DNA of 27,343 bases from CAZDDI01 sp964504195 (GTDB lineage: Bacteria > Chloroflexota > Anaerolineae > B4-G1 > SLSP01): the NCBI GenBank assembly GCA_964504195.1, contig CAZDDI010000059.1, positions 1 to 27,343 of the forward strand, given 5' to 3'. The notes beneath the pieces are model-generated. The model made no database searches. It was not told the DNA's origin and was given only the letters and a program-made list of their open reading frames with translations. The position numbers and the translations under genes were made by a program. Below, one piece after another: positions 8,949-17,072 of the stretch; position 1 is the stretch's first letter; each line of letters begins with the position of its first letter.

Positions 8949-8987
8949 GGTAAGGGGCACCATTCAGGTATGAACACACCCCTTACC
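8949..8987. promoter_or_regulatory. Hairpin at the 5' end of the dnaE leader
   Basis: GGTAAGGGG (8949-8957) pairs perfectly with CCCCTTACC (8979-8987) around a 21-base loop. It begins immediately after the dnaE -10 box on the minus strand, so it would lie at the very 5' end of the dnaE mRNA. No T-tract follows, so it is not a typical terminator. It could be a 5' stabiliser or an operator. Confidence 0.5.
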
Positions 8988-8990
8988 CTG

Positions 8991-9018
8991 ATTATAGACC
9001 AGAGTGGGGATTGTTCAA
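8991..9018 (-). promoter_or_regulatory. Probable dnaE promoter
   Basis: On the minus strand TTGAAC (9013-9018) and TATAAT (8991-8996) are 16 bp apart, the same geometry as both tRNA promoters. The dnaE start codon is about 115 bp downstream. Confidence 0.7.
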
Positions 9019-9111
9019 GTGATAAAGTATAGGACAAATTATTGACGAGCTTGTTTTCTGCTGTGTCTCATTTGGCATCGCAGCAAGCCGGTGTACAATA
9101 CCAGTAATCAG

Positions 9112-9222
9112 TGGGGTGTGCTTCCTTCAACTACAATAATGAAGAGTGGCGCGGTCAAAGACCAGCTAAAGCGAGCCAGGGCCGGTCTCTAGCTGTGTCC
9201 CACTCAAGAAGAAACATCCCCA
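9112..9222. mobile_element. MITE-like palindromic element, diverged copy
   Basis: The ends TGGGGTGTGCTTCC and GAAACATCCCCA are imperfect inverted repeats. The middle (GGTCAAAGACC, then GGTCTCTAGCTGTGTCCCACTCAA) matches the element at 18931-19046 (GTCTCCGACTGTGTCCCGCTCAA) over most of its length. There is no coding capacity. It fills part of the dnaE-TPR gene gap (8877-9291), which otherwise holds only the dnaE promoter and leader. Confidence 0.65.
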
Positions 9223-9291
9223 TATCAGCAAACGACCTTGATAATAGTATGGGCAGATAACATCCTGCTATAAGCGGAGAATAAAAGAGTT

Positions 9292-11004
9292 ATGTCTCAA
9301 AGAACGCAAGATTTGCTTGTGCGTGGCATGGGTGCGGCACGGGCAAAAGACTTTCAAGAAGCCCAATTCTATCTCGAATGGGTGCTTCGTGAAGATTCCA
9401 ACCAGGAGCAAAAGCTCGAAGCCTGGTTTTGGTTGAGTGAGATCGCTGATGAACCGGGCAAGAAACGGGGCTATTTGGAAGACATCCTGGCGCTCGAACC
9501 GCACAATCAGCGCGCTCGCCGCTCGTTGGCGTTGCTGGATGGGCACATGGATACGCGCCAAAGCACCACGCACTCCCCGGTCGCAGATGTGGACATTTCC
9601 GCTGATATACCTCCGGTCGCGTTGCTCCAACAAGGCATTGAAGCGGTCAAAGAACAGCACTTGCCTGAGGCACGGGCCTATCTCACGCATTTGCTAAAGC
9701 ACCCACAGGGCACACGCGAGCAAAAAATTCAAGGCTGGTTCTGGCTTTCAGAAACTTGCGACACGCTAATAGAAAAGCGCCGCTGCCTCAACGCTGTACT
9801 GACACTGGATCCCGACAATGCAGTAGCCCGGCGAGCCTTGAGCCGCCTGGAAGATCAAACTGAGGCGCTACTTCCTACGCCTGAACAGGCAACGGTTACA
9901 GAACGCTCCCCAGGCACCGAACCTAAACCGGACAGGGTAAATCTAGCGGCACTAACCCAGACAGTGATATCTCGCACTTTCCCTTGTCCACACTGCGGCG
10001 ACACATTAACCTTTAACCCGGGGAAAAACGCTTTCTTATGCGCTTATTGCAAGTACCAACGCTCCCTTTTAGAGGCCTTGCGCCCTGAAGCCGACATCGA
10101 AGATCAAGCTTTTATAGCGCAACTTTTCCAGCTCAAAGGTCAGGCGCGGACAGTATCCATACCCACGGTAATGTGCCCGTCCTGTAAGGTCACTTTTTTG
10201 CGGGGAGCCACAACCTGCCCTTATTGTAGTAACACACAGCTGACACCGTTGCCACCACAGGAACTACTTGCACCGCAAGGGGCATTCCCCTTTGCATTGT
10301 CACAAAAACAGGCGCAGCAAGCTTTAGCCGATTGGCTTCAACGCGAGAAAGTGCGGGCGAAATCAGAAACGCTCTCATTACATCCCCTGTACTTGCCGGT
10401 ATGGAGATTTACGATTGGTGGCGCGCTCACCTGGTATTCCAGCAGCAAGCGGTTGCAGGAAGGCGCAGTAGCCACGCTGGCCGCGGGCATGATCTCACCC
10501 ACAGCGGCGGCGTTTGAAGCGGGTAAGGCGCTTGCCAGCTCCGACACTCAACGGGGCACAGAGCCTATCGAACACAATGACCTACTCATACCGGCCAACC
10601 ATCGCCTCACACCAGAACTATTGCAGGGCTTATCGGCGCTAGCTCTGGATGAGGCCGTGCCTGTAACACCCCAGATAATACAAGCCGGCACGGTCGAAAT
10701 TTACCAGATCACGCTTTCAAATGCCTCCCTGGCAGCGCGGCACCAGGCTCTGGAGCGCAATCGCGAACGTCTAGCGGCACGCATTCGCGGCGTGGGGAGT
10801 ATTGATGTGCAGAACATCTCTTTCAGCACAGCGGATATGGCTGTGGAGGCTTACACCTTACTCCTGGTGCCTTTCTGGATCACAACTTACGCCGTTCAGG
10901 ACGTCACGTACATCGTAGTTGTAGATGCACAATCGGGAATAGTGTACGGACAAAAACCGGCGAGTGGGTTCAAGAAACTCCTTGGCGGGCTGTTAGGCGG
11001 TTGA
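9292..11004 (+). CDS. TPR and double zinc-ribbon protein
   Basis: A 570-aa protein with no enzyme signature that I recognise. Residues 1-185 contain two related helical-repeat (TPR-like) segments, each with the WFWLSE core (at about 45-50 and 149-154) followed by RRxLxxxLxLDPxNxxARR. Two CxxC zinc ribbons follow: C232/C235 with C250/C253, and C295/C298 with C309/C312. The C-terminal half begins with LHPLYLPVWRF. It ends in a region typical of zinc-ribbon proteins of this sort (PFWITTYAV..YIVVVDAQSGIVYG) and a Gly-rich tail. It probably acts as a scaffold or nucleic-acid/protein-binding factor; the role is unknown. GGAG lies upstream of the ATG. It sits 43 bp before the AddB-like gene and may be co-transcribed with it. 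Confidence 0.85.
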   Translation: MSQRTQDLLVRGMGAARAKDFQEAQFYLEWVLREDSNQEQKLEAWFWLSEIADEPGKKRGYLEDILALEPHNQRARRSLALLDGHMDTRQSTTHSPVADVDISADIPPVALLQQGIEAVKEQHLPEARAYLTHLLKHPQGTREQKIQGWFWLSETCDTLIEKRRCLNAVLTLDPDNAVARRALSRLEDQTEALLPTPEQATVTERSPGTEPKPDRVNLAALTQTVISRTFPCPHCGDTLTFNPGKNAFLCAYCKYQRSLLEALRPEADIEDQAFIAQLFQLKGQARTVSIPTVMCPSCKVTFLRGATTCPYCSNTQLTPLPPQELLAPQGAFPFALSQKQAQQALADWLQREKVRAKSETLSLHPLYLPVWRFTIGGALTWYSSSKRLQEGAVATLAAGMISPTAAAFEAGKALASSDTQRGTEPIEHNDLLIPANHRLTPELLQGLSALALDEAVPVTPQIIQAGTVEIYQITLSNASLAARHQALERNRERLAARIRGVGSIDVQNISFSTADMAVEAYTLLLVPFWITTYAVQDVTYIVVVDAQSGIVYGQKPASGFKKLLGGLLGG

Positions 11005-11047
11005 TAGAGTTGTTGTTGACCCTGGTCGAAAAAGAGGAACGTAACCT

Positions 11048-13252
11048 GTGACTGATACCATAACCCTCACCTCTGCCCAGCGCGCGTTGATCGCCGCGCC
11101 ACTTGATGCTAAGGCGTTCCTCACCGGCCCGGCAGGCAGCGGCAAAACGACGGCGGCGACAGCCCGGCTGCACCACTGGCTGGCGGAAGGCGTCCCAGGA
11201 CAGCACATCCTCCTATTGGCGCCGCAGCGCACGCTGTTGACCCCGTACCAAACGGCGCTGACCCATCCCGACGTGGTCGCGGGCGGGCTGGTGGAGTTCG
11301 CTACGCCGGGGGGTCTGGCCCGCCGCATGGTAGACCTCTTCTGGCCCCTCATCGCTGAGGAGGCCGGATTCGCCCATCCCGACCAACGGCCCACGTTCCT
11401 CACACTGGAGACCTCGCAGTACTTCATGGCGCGCGTCGTCGCGCCGTTGCTAGAGCAGGGCTACTTTGAGGCCGTCGCTATTGACCGCAACCGGCTCTAC
11501 AGCCAAATCCTCGATAACCTCAGCAAAGCAGCGAGCGTGGGTTTCCCGCACACCGGATTGGCGGATCGCCTGAAATCCGCCTGGGTGGGCGAGAGCAGCC
11601 AACTCCGTATCTACGATGAAGCGCAGGAGTGCGCCAATCGCTTCCGCGACTATTGTCTGGCGCACAACCTGCTCGATTTCTCATTACAACTGGAACTTTT
11701 CCTCAATCATCTGTGGCGCGAACCGCTCTGTCGCAACCTGCTGCTGGAGCAATACACGTACCTGCTCGTGGAAAACGTCGAGGAGACGCCACCCGTAGCC
11801 CACGATTTGTTGCGCGATTGGTTGCCGCACGCGGCGGGCGCGCTCGTGCTGTACGATGACGACGCGGGCTATCGCAGTTTCCTGGGGGCCGACCCGGAGA
11901 GCGCCATCGCGCTGGCCGAACTCTGCTCCGAGCGCCACGCGCTTACCGAGTCCTTCGTGATGACCCCGCCGGTAGCCGCCCTGTGTACCACGCTGGCCGA
12001 AGCGGTCGTCAATCAACGTTCACACCCCGCAGCCGGAGCTACCGATGTCCCCCACGCCTTGCAGTACGCGATGCGCCGGTTTCACCCGCAGATGCTCGAT
12101 TGGGTGACCGAGACCATCGTCGGGCTAATCCATGATGAAGGCGTGCCGCCAGGTGAGATTGTAGTGCTGGCCCCCTTCCTCACCGATGCGTTGCGCTTTT
12201 CGCTGGCCTATCGCCTGGAGCAGCGCGGCGTGCAGACCCGCTCGCACCGCCCCTCGCGAGCCTTGCGCGAAGAACCCGCCGCACAGACCCTGCTCACGCT
12301 GGCAGCGTTGGCACATCCCTCCTGGAACATTGCGCCCACTCGTCACGATGTGGCCTACGCGCTGCAACAATCCATCGCCGGGCTGGATCTCGTGCGGGCG
12401 CAGCTCCTGGCGGAAGTGCTCTATCGCGTACAGCACGGCACACCTACGCTGGGTGCATTCGAGCCGCTGAACCCGGAGATGCAGGAACGCATTACTTATC
12501 TTTTGGGCGGGCGCTACGAGGCCTTACGCACCTGGCTAGCGGAGTTTGCGGAGGCCCCAGATGCGCCGCTCGATCACTTTCTCAACCGGCTCTTCGGCGA
12601 GCAACTCTCGCAGCCCGGCTTCGGCTTCCACGATGGGTTCAATGCCGGACAAGTAGCGGCGAACCTGGTAGAATCGGTGCAAAAGTTCCGCTGGATTACC
12701 GATACCAGCGGACTGGAAGAGGGCGTTTCGCTGGGGCAGGAATACGTCCGCATGGTGCAGGCGGGCGTGGTGGCGGCGCAATATATGCGCAGCTGGCAGC
12801 CGCCCGCCGAAGAAGCCGTGCTGCTCGCGCCAGCCTATACGTTCCTGATGAGCAATCGCCCGGTGGACTATCAGTTCTGGCTCAACGTGGGCGGAAGCGG
12901 CTGGTGGGAGCGGGTCTACCAACCGTTGACCCATCCGCACGTCCTCAGCCGCCATTGGTCGCCTACGCGCCAATGGACGGATGTGGAGGAGTTCGCCGCG
13001 CGGCAACAGGCGCTCCACCGGCTGGTGCTGGGCCTGCTGCGCCGCTGTCGCCAGGGCGTTTACCTGGGCCTGAGCGAGCTGGGCGAGCAGGGCTACGAGC
13101 AACAAGGGCCGCTGCTCGCCGCCTTGCAGCGGGTGTTGCGGGGCGCGCGTGAACCGGCTTCCCCTCTGGATGCAGCTATGGATCAAGCCACACCGGACAA
13201 CCTGCATGAAGAAGTCGCAACAGGCAGCCCTGCCGGAAACGAAATCTGGTAA
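11048..13252 (+). CDS. AddB-like UvrD-family pseudo-helicase
   Basis: 734 aa with the overall layout of a superfamily 1 helicase but degenerate motifs. The Q-motif and Walker A are intact (LTSAQR at 7-12, GPAGSGKT at 27-34). The position of the Walker B DEAQD box reads YLLVENVEET (238-247). Motif III is changed to VLYDDDAGYRSFLGA. The usual motif V (T-H-K-GLEW) is not recognisable (VLLAPAYTFLMSNRPVDYQFW). AddB is known for exactly this combination: an intact Walker A in an otherwise inactive helicase fold. AddB normally also carries a C-terminal iron-sulfur nuclease, which is absent here but encoded separately at 17073. The GTG start at 11048 has GAGG upstream. I infer partnership with the UvrD-like helicase 0.7 kb downstream. 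A diverged UvrD-like protein of other function is the alternative. Confidence 0.75.
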   Translation: MTDTITLTSAQRALIAAPLDAKAFLTGPAGSGKTTAATARLHHWLAEGVPGQHILLLAPQRTLLTPYQTALTHPDVVAGGLVEFATPGGLARRMVDLFWPLIAEEAGFAHPDQRPTFLTLETSQYFMARVVAPLLEQGYFEAVAIDRNRLYSQILDNLSKAASVGFPHTGLADRLKSAWVGESSQLRIYDEAQECANRFRDYCLAHNLLDFSLQLELFLNHLWREPLCRNLLLEQYTYLLVENVEETPPVAHDLLRDWLPHAAGALVLYDDDAGYRSFLGADPESAIALAELCSERHALTESFVMTPPVAALCTTLAEAVVNQRSHPAAGATDVPHALQYAMRRFHPQMLDWVTETIVGLIHDEGVPPGEIVVLAPFLTDALRFSLAYRLEQRGVQTRSHRPSRALREEPAAQTLLTLAALAHPSWNIAPTRHDVAYALQQSIAGLDLVRAQLLAEVLYRVQHGTPTLGAFEPLNPEMQERITYLLGGRYEALRTWLAEFAEAPDAPLDHFLNRLFGEQLSQPGFGFHDGFNAGQVAANLVESVQKFRWITDTSGLEEGVSLGQEYVRMVQAGVVAAQYMRSWQPPAEEAVLLAPAYTFLMSNRPVDYQFWLNVGGSGWWERVYQPLTHPHVLSRHWSPTRQWTDVEEFAARQQALHRLVLGLLRRCRQGVYLGLSELGEQGYEQQGPLLAALQRVLRGAREPASPLDAAMDQATPDNLHEEVATGSPAGNEIW

Positions 13253-13341
13253 TTGCTTTCAAAGATTTTTACTGCAGAGATCGCAGAGATATTTTCTTCT
13301 CATTACGCATTACGCATTACATTTTATAAGCGAGTCCAACT

Positions 13342-13977
13342 ATGAAAACCATCAACCTGGCTACCTGGCCCCGGCGCAAACACTTCGAGGTGTTCCGGGA
13401 GTACGATTATCCGCACTTCAACCTGTGCGCCAACGTGGACGTAAGCCGCCTCTACCCTTGGGTGAAGTCACACGGGCTGTCGTTCAATACCACCGTGGTC
13501 TACATCACCACGCGCGCGGCCAACGCGATTCCCGAATTGCGCCAGCGCATTCGCGGCGCGGACGTGGTGGAGCATGACTTCGCCCATCCCTCGTTCACCG
13601 TCCTGGCGACGGGTGACCTGTTCAGCTTCTGCAACGTGGCCTACACCGAGGACTTCACCACGTTTCATGCGCGGGCCGAAGCCACTATCAAGCAGGTACA
13701 GGCCAACGTCGTCCTCGAAGATGAACCGGGGCGCGACGACTATCTGTTTATGACCAGCATCCCGTGGATTTCGTTCACCAACATCCAGCATCCCATCCAC
13801 ACACACCCCGCCGACTCCGTGCCGCGCATCGCCTGGGGCAAATACCACGCGCCGGGCGACCGGCTGCTCATGCCCCTATCCATACAGGCGCACCATGCCC
13901 TGGCCGATGGCATCCACGCGGGGCGCTTCTACGAACGGGTGCAAGCCCTGCTCGACAGGCCAGAGGGTTTGGAATAG
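13342..13977 (+). CDS. Chloramphenicol acetyltransferase-like (CatA family) protein
   Basis: 211 aa, close to the roughly 215-220 aa typical of type A chloramphenicol acetyltransferases. The catalytic HHxxxDG motif is complete (HHALADG, H184-G190; H185 and D189 correspond to the catalytic His and structural Asp). Other family blocks are FNLCANVDVS, NAIPELRQRI, SIPWISFTNI and LMPLSIQAHH. It would transfer acetyl from acetyl-CoA to a hydroxyl acceptor. Whether chloramphenicol is the natural substrate cannot be told from sequence. It lies inside a DNA-repair gene run, with its stop 2 bp before the next start codon. The 89-bp gap upstream contains a short ATTACGC tandem. No resistance-cassette features are nearby. 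Confidence 0.88.
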   Translation: MKTINLATWPRRKHFEVFREYDYPHFNLCANVDVSRLYPWVKSHGLSFNTTVVYITTRAANAIPELRQRIRGADVVEHDFAHPSFTVLATGDLFSFCNVAYTEDFTTFHARAEATIKQVQANVVLEDEPGRDDYLFMTSIPWISFTNIQHPIHTHPADSVPRIAWGKYHAPGDRLLMPLSIQAHHALADGIHAGRFYERVQALLDRPEGLE

Positions 13978-13979
13978 CC

Positions 13980-16235
13980 ATGCCCGCCTTCTCCCCCCGC
14001 CCCGCGCAGCAAGCCGTCCTCGCCTACACCGGCGGACAGATGGGCGTTTCCGCCGTACCGGGCAGCGGCAAGACGTGGACGCTCTCGCTGCTAGCGGCCA
14101 ATCTGCTTGCCTCTGGCCGGCTAGAAGACACTCAGGAAGTGTTGATTGTCACATTGGTCAATTCTGCCGTGGACAATTTCTCCGGACGTGTGCGGAAATT
14201 CCTCAGTGCGCAAGGACTCTTTCCCATCGGCTACCGGGTACGCACGCTGCACGGCTTGTGCCACGACATCGTGCGCGAGCGGCCCGCACTGGCGGGGCTG
14301 TCGGATCAGTTCGACATCATGGATGAGCAGCTCGCCAACGAGCTGTTGCGCGAGGCCGCCAACAACTGGCTGCGCGCCAACCCGGTCGCGTTAGACGATT
14401 ATCTGATCCACGATCTCGATGCACGCAAGGCCCAATGGGTGCAGCGTCAACACCTGCCCGATTTAGTCGTCAATATGGCAACCGCGTTCATCCGGCAGGC
14501 AAAGGATTTGCAGCTCACGCCGCCAGAGTTGCGCTTCCGTGCCGACCGGCTCAGCTGGCCGTTGCCGCTGGTGGAGATGGGATTGGCGATTTACACCGAC
14601 TACCAGCGCGCGCTGGCGGCACGGGGCGGCGTGGACTTCGACGATCTCATTCGCCTGGCGTTACACGCGCTGCGCCAGGATGAGGCCTACCTGACACGGC
14701 TACGTCAGCGCTGGCCCTACATTCTTGAGGACGAGGCGCAAGACAGCAGCCGCTTGCAGCAGGAAATCCTCACACTGCTAACCGGGCCGCAGGGCAATTG
14801 GGTGCGCGTGGGTGATCCCAACCAGGCGATCTATGAGACCTTCACCACCGCCAACCCGCGCTATCTGCGAGAATTCATCCACCGGAAAGATGTGCAAGCG
14901 CGCGAGCTGCCCAACTCCGGGCGCTCGATGCTGAGTGTGATTCAGATCGCCAACGCCTTGAGCGATTGGACCCAAGCCGAGCATCCCGTGCCAGAGCTGC
15001 GGCAGGCGTTGACCCGGCCCCACATCGCGCCCGCACCGCCCGGCGATCCGCAACCCAATCCACCGAACGCACCGGAGCAGGTAAAGCTCGTGCTGCGCAA
15101 GTTCACGCCGCAGGAGGAACTCGATGCCGTCGCCAACTCGCTGGAGCGGTGGCTAGTCGAACAATCCGCCAAGCCGCCAGAGGAGCGCGAGACTGCCGCC
15201 GTGCTAACACCGCGCAACCAGCGGGGGTTCGAAATCACGGAAGCGCTCAAAGCGCGTAAAATTGCCTTTATCGAGCTGCTACGCAGCTCCCGCGCCACCC
15301 GCGAGGCCGCCGGCGCACTGGGCAACATCGTCGCGTACCTGGCCGATCCCGCCTCTCCGCCGAAGCTGGCAACGGCATACCGCGTCTGGCGGCGCGAGGA
15401 TCGCGACGCCGACGGAGAGCGGCAACGATTGGAGGCAGTGAGCAAGCAGCTGCGCAAGTGCCGCTTTGTGGAAGACTTTCTCTGGCCCCGCGCCGACCGG
15501 AACTGGCTCGATGCACTCGAATTGGAGGACACCCAGCCCGCGCTGCATGAGCATCTGGCGGAATTTCGCGCACAGGTGCGCCGCTGGCAAGAGGCGGTCG
15601 CATTGCCCATTGACCAGCTCGTCCTCACCATCGCGCAAGACCTGTTCACCGCACCGTCTGATCTGGCAGTAGCACACAAGCTCGCGCTAGTGCTGCGTAG
15701 CGCCGCTGCTGCCCATCCCGAATGGCGGCTACCGGAGCTCACGCAAGAACTGGCCGTAGTTGCTAAGAACGAGCGTAAATTTCTGGGCCTCAGTGACGAA
15801 GATACCGGCTTCGAGCCGGACGCGCACCGGGGCGAGATCGTCGTGGCGACCATGCACAAGGCCAAGGGCCTGGAGTGGGATCGCGTGTACCTGATGTCAG
15901 TGAACACCTACGACTTTCCTGCTGCGATGCCCGGCGACAGCTACATCTCCGAGCGGTGGTTCGTGCGCGACCGGTTGAATCTGGAAGCGGAGGTACTAGA
16001 GCAGTTGCGCGCTTTACGCGACAACGATCTCTACGATGAGGGCACGGCAACGGAGCTGGCGCGTATCGAGTATGCGGCGGAACGGCTGCGCCTGCTCTAT
16101 GTGGGCATCACGCGCGCCCGCAAGGCGCTCATCGTCACCTGGAACACCGGGCGACAAGGCTCCGCGCGTCCCGCTGTGGCATTCGATGCGTTGGAGGCGT
16201 GGTGGGGGGAGCAAAATCAGCGCGTAAGTGAGTAA
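13980..16235 (+). CDS. UvrD/AddA-type SF1 DNA helicase without nuclease domain
   Basis: A 751-aa 3'-5' DNA helicase with the complete motif set: Walker A VPGSGKT (26-32), Ia TLVNSAVDNF, LHGLCHDIV, the DFDDLI block, Walker B DEAQD (251-255), III VGDPNQAIYETF, V ATMHKAKGLEWDRVY and VI LLYVGITRARKAL. AddA and RecB proteins are larger because they carry a C-terminal nuclease; this one stops after motif VI. The reading frame is open upstream into the CAT gene, but the ATG at 13980, 2 bp after the CAT stop with a GAGGG upstream, is the sensible start. I infer that it is the motor subunit working with the AddB-like protein (11048) and the nuclease (17073). A stand-alone UvrD/PcrA-like role is the alternative. 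Confidence 0.92.
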   Translation: MPAFSPRPAQQAVLAYTGGQMGVSAVPGSGKTWTLSLLAANLLASGRLEDTQEVLIVTLVNSAVDNFSGRVRKFLSAQGLFPIGYRVRTLHGLCHDIVRERPALAGLSDQFDIMDEQLANELLREAANNWLRANPVALDDYLIHDLDARKAQWVQRQHLPDLVVNMATAFIRQAKDLQLTPPELRFRADRLSWPLPLVEMGLAIYTDYQRALAARGGVDFDDLIRLALHALRQDEAYLTRLRQRWPYILEDEAQDSSRLQQEILTLLTGPQGNWVRVGDPNQAIYETFTTANPRYLREFIHRKDVQARELPNSGRSMLSVIQIANALSDWTQAEHPVPELRQALTRPHIAPAPPGDPQPNPPNAPEQVKLVLRKFTPQEELDAVANSLERWLVEQSAKPPEERETAAVLTPRNQRGFEITEALKARKIAFIELLRSSRATREAAGALGNIVAYLADPASPPKLATAYRVWRREDRDADGERQRLEAVSKQLRKCRFVEDFLWPRADRNWLDALELEDTQPALHEHLAEFRAQVRRWQEAVALPIDQLVLTIAQDLFTAPSDLAVAHKLALVLRSAAAAHPEWRLPELTQELAVVAKNERKFLGLSDEDTGFEPDAHRGEIVVATMHKAKGLEWDRVYLMSVNTYDFPAAMPGDSYISERWFVRDRLNLEAEVLEQLRALRDNDLYDEGTATELARIEYAAERLRLLYVGITRARKALIVTWNTGRQGSARPAVAFDALEAWWGEQNQRVSE

Positions 16236-16238
16236 GTG

Positions 16239-16922
16239 ATGTTGAAGGGATTGTTTGTAAGGCGACGCAGCAAGAGTGGCTTTTCGATTGTGCTGTTGAT
16301 TTTAGGCGGGTTGGGCTGTCTCTCGTCGTTGTTGGCGGTGGGACTGGGCACGCCGATGGCTTTTGCGAATGCGCGGCAGGTCGCTGCATTGCCACAACCC
16401 GCCCCCGATGCACTTGCCGGGCTGGCGCTCGGCGAGCAGGCGCTCTTCGTGGGGCAGCTGCCGGATTCCACCGCTACTGGCCCTTTCAGCCTGTACCTGT
16501 ACTATTTTGAGTCGGAGGTGACGACCACCTCCGAAAGCGGCGCGGAAACTACCCGCTGGGTGCGGATCGCCCCGCCGCCGGAGCAGGTGACGGTCTATCT
16601 GAGCGATGGCGCGCCGCTCACGGTACGGTTGCCCGCAGATGTCGCTTTTCTCAACGCGCACCGGTACGATGCGCAAAGCGATACGGATCAAGAGGGTCGC
16701 CGCTATGTGGGCTATCATCCGCTGACCACGTTGACCATCGAAGGGACGTGGCAGGGCGAGGGGCGGGTGTTGGCGCAGCAGCTCTATGCCGGCTCGGCGG
16801 AGAGCTACCTGCGTTACCTTCGGGCGCAACCGGGGCAGCTGTTTATGAGCGGGATGTTCTGCGGTGGGCTGGCGCTGATTTTGTTGCTAAGCGGCGCGCT
16901 CCTGGCGCTGATGGGGAAATAG
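16239..16922 (+). CDS. Two-TM membrane protein with a large external domain
   Basis: About 227 aa. An N-terminal hydrophobic segment (SIVLLILGGLGCLSSLLAVG) and a C-terminal one (MFCGGLALILLLSGALLALM) flank a soluble region of about 150 residues. That region contains LYLYYFESEVTTTSES and VRIAPPPEQVTVYLSDG. The layout resembles bacterial proteins with a GIDE/BAM-like domain between two helices, but I cannot confirm that family. The GTG at 16236 and ATG at 16239 are adjacent; I take the ATG. It starts 3 bp after the helicase stop and is probably co-transcribed. Confidence 0.75.
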   Translation: MLKGLFVRRRSKSGFSIVLLILGGLGCLSSLLAVGLGTPMAFANARQVAALPQPAPDALAGLALGEQALFVGQLPDSTATGPFSLYLYYFESEVTTTSESGAETTRWVRIAPPPEQVTVYLSDGAPLTVRLPADVAFLNAHRYDAQSDTDQEGRRYVGYHPLTTLTIEGTWQGEGRVLAQQLYAGSAESYLRYLRAQPGQLFMSGMFCGGLALILLLSGALLALMGK

Positions 16923-16986
16923 GCGTCGGGGATGTTTGTTTGCGCATGACCAACCACATGCAATGAAAGCCTTGTCCGCTTGATAA

Positions 16987-17014
16987 TGAAACGTGAAACG
17001 TGAAACGTGATGCG
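16987..17014. repeat. Short tandem repeat, TGAAACG x3 plus a variant
   Basis: Three perfect copies of TGAAACG (16987-17007) are followed by the variant TGATGCG. They lie in the gap between the membrane protein and the nuclease. A microsatellite of this kind can change length by slippage. Confidence 0.8.
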
Positions 17015-17072
17015 TGAAGAAAATTCTGTTCCTGTGTTCTATGAAACGCAGGGGCTTGCAAGGAAATTGTTG

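Noticed and set aside
11615..11630. DEAQE in the AddB-like protein (residues 190-194) taken as Walker B
   Set aside because: It lies before the conserved LLDF block, whereas Walker B follows that block in this family. The aligned position is VENVEE at 241-246.
14942..15907. 321-codon minus-strand frame
   Set aside because: It is a Ser/Arg-rich antisense shadow of the UvrD-type helicase.
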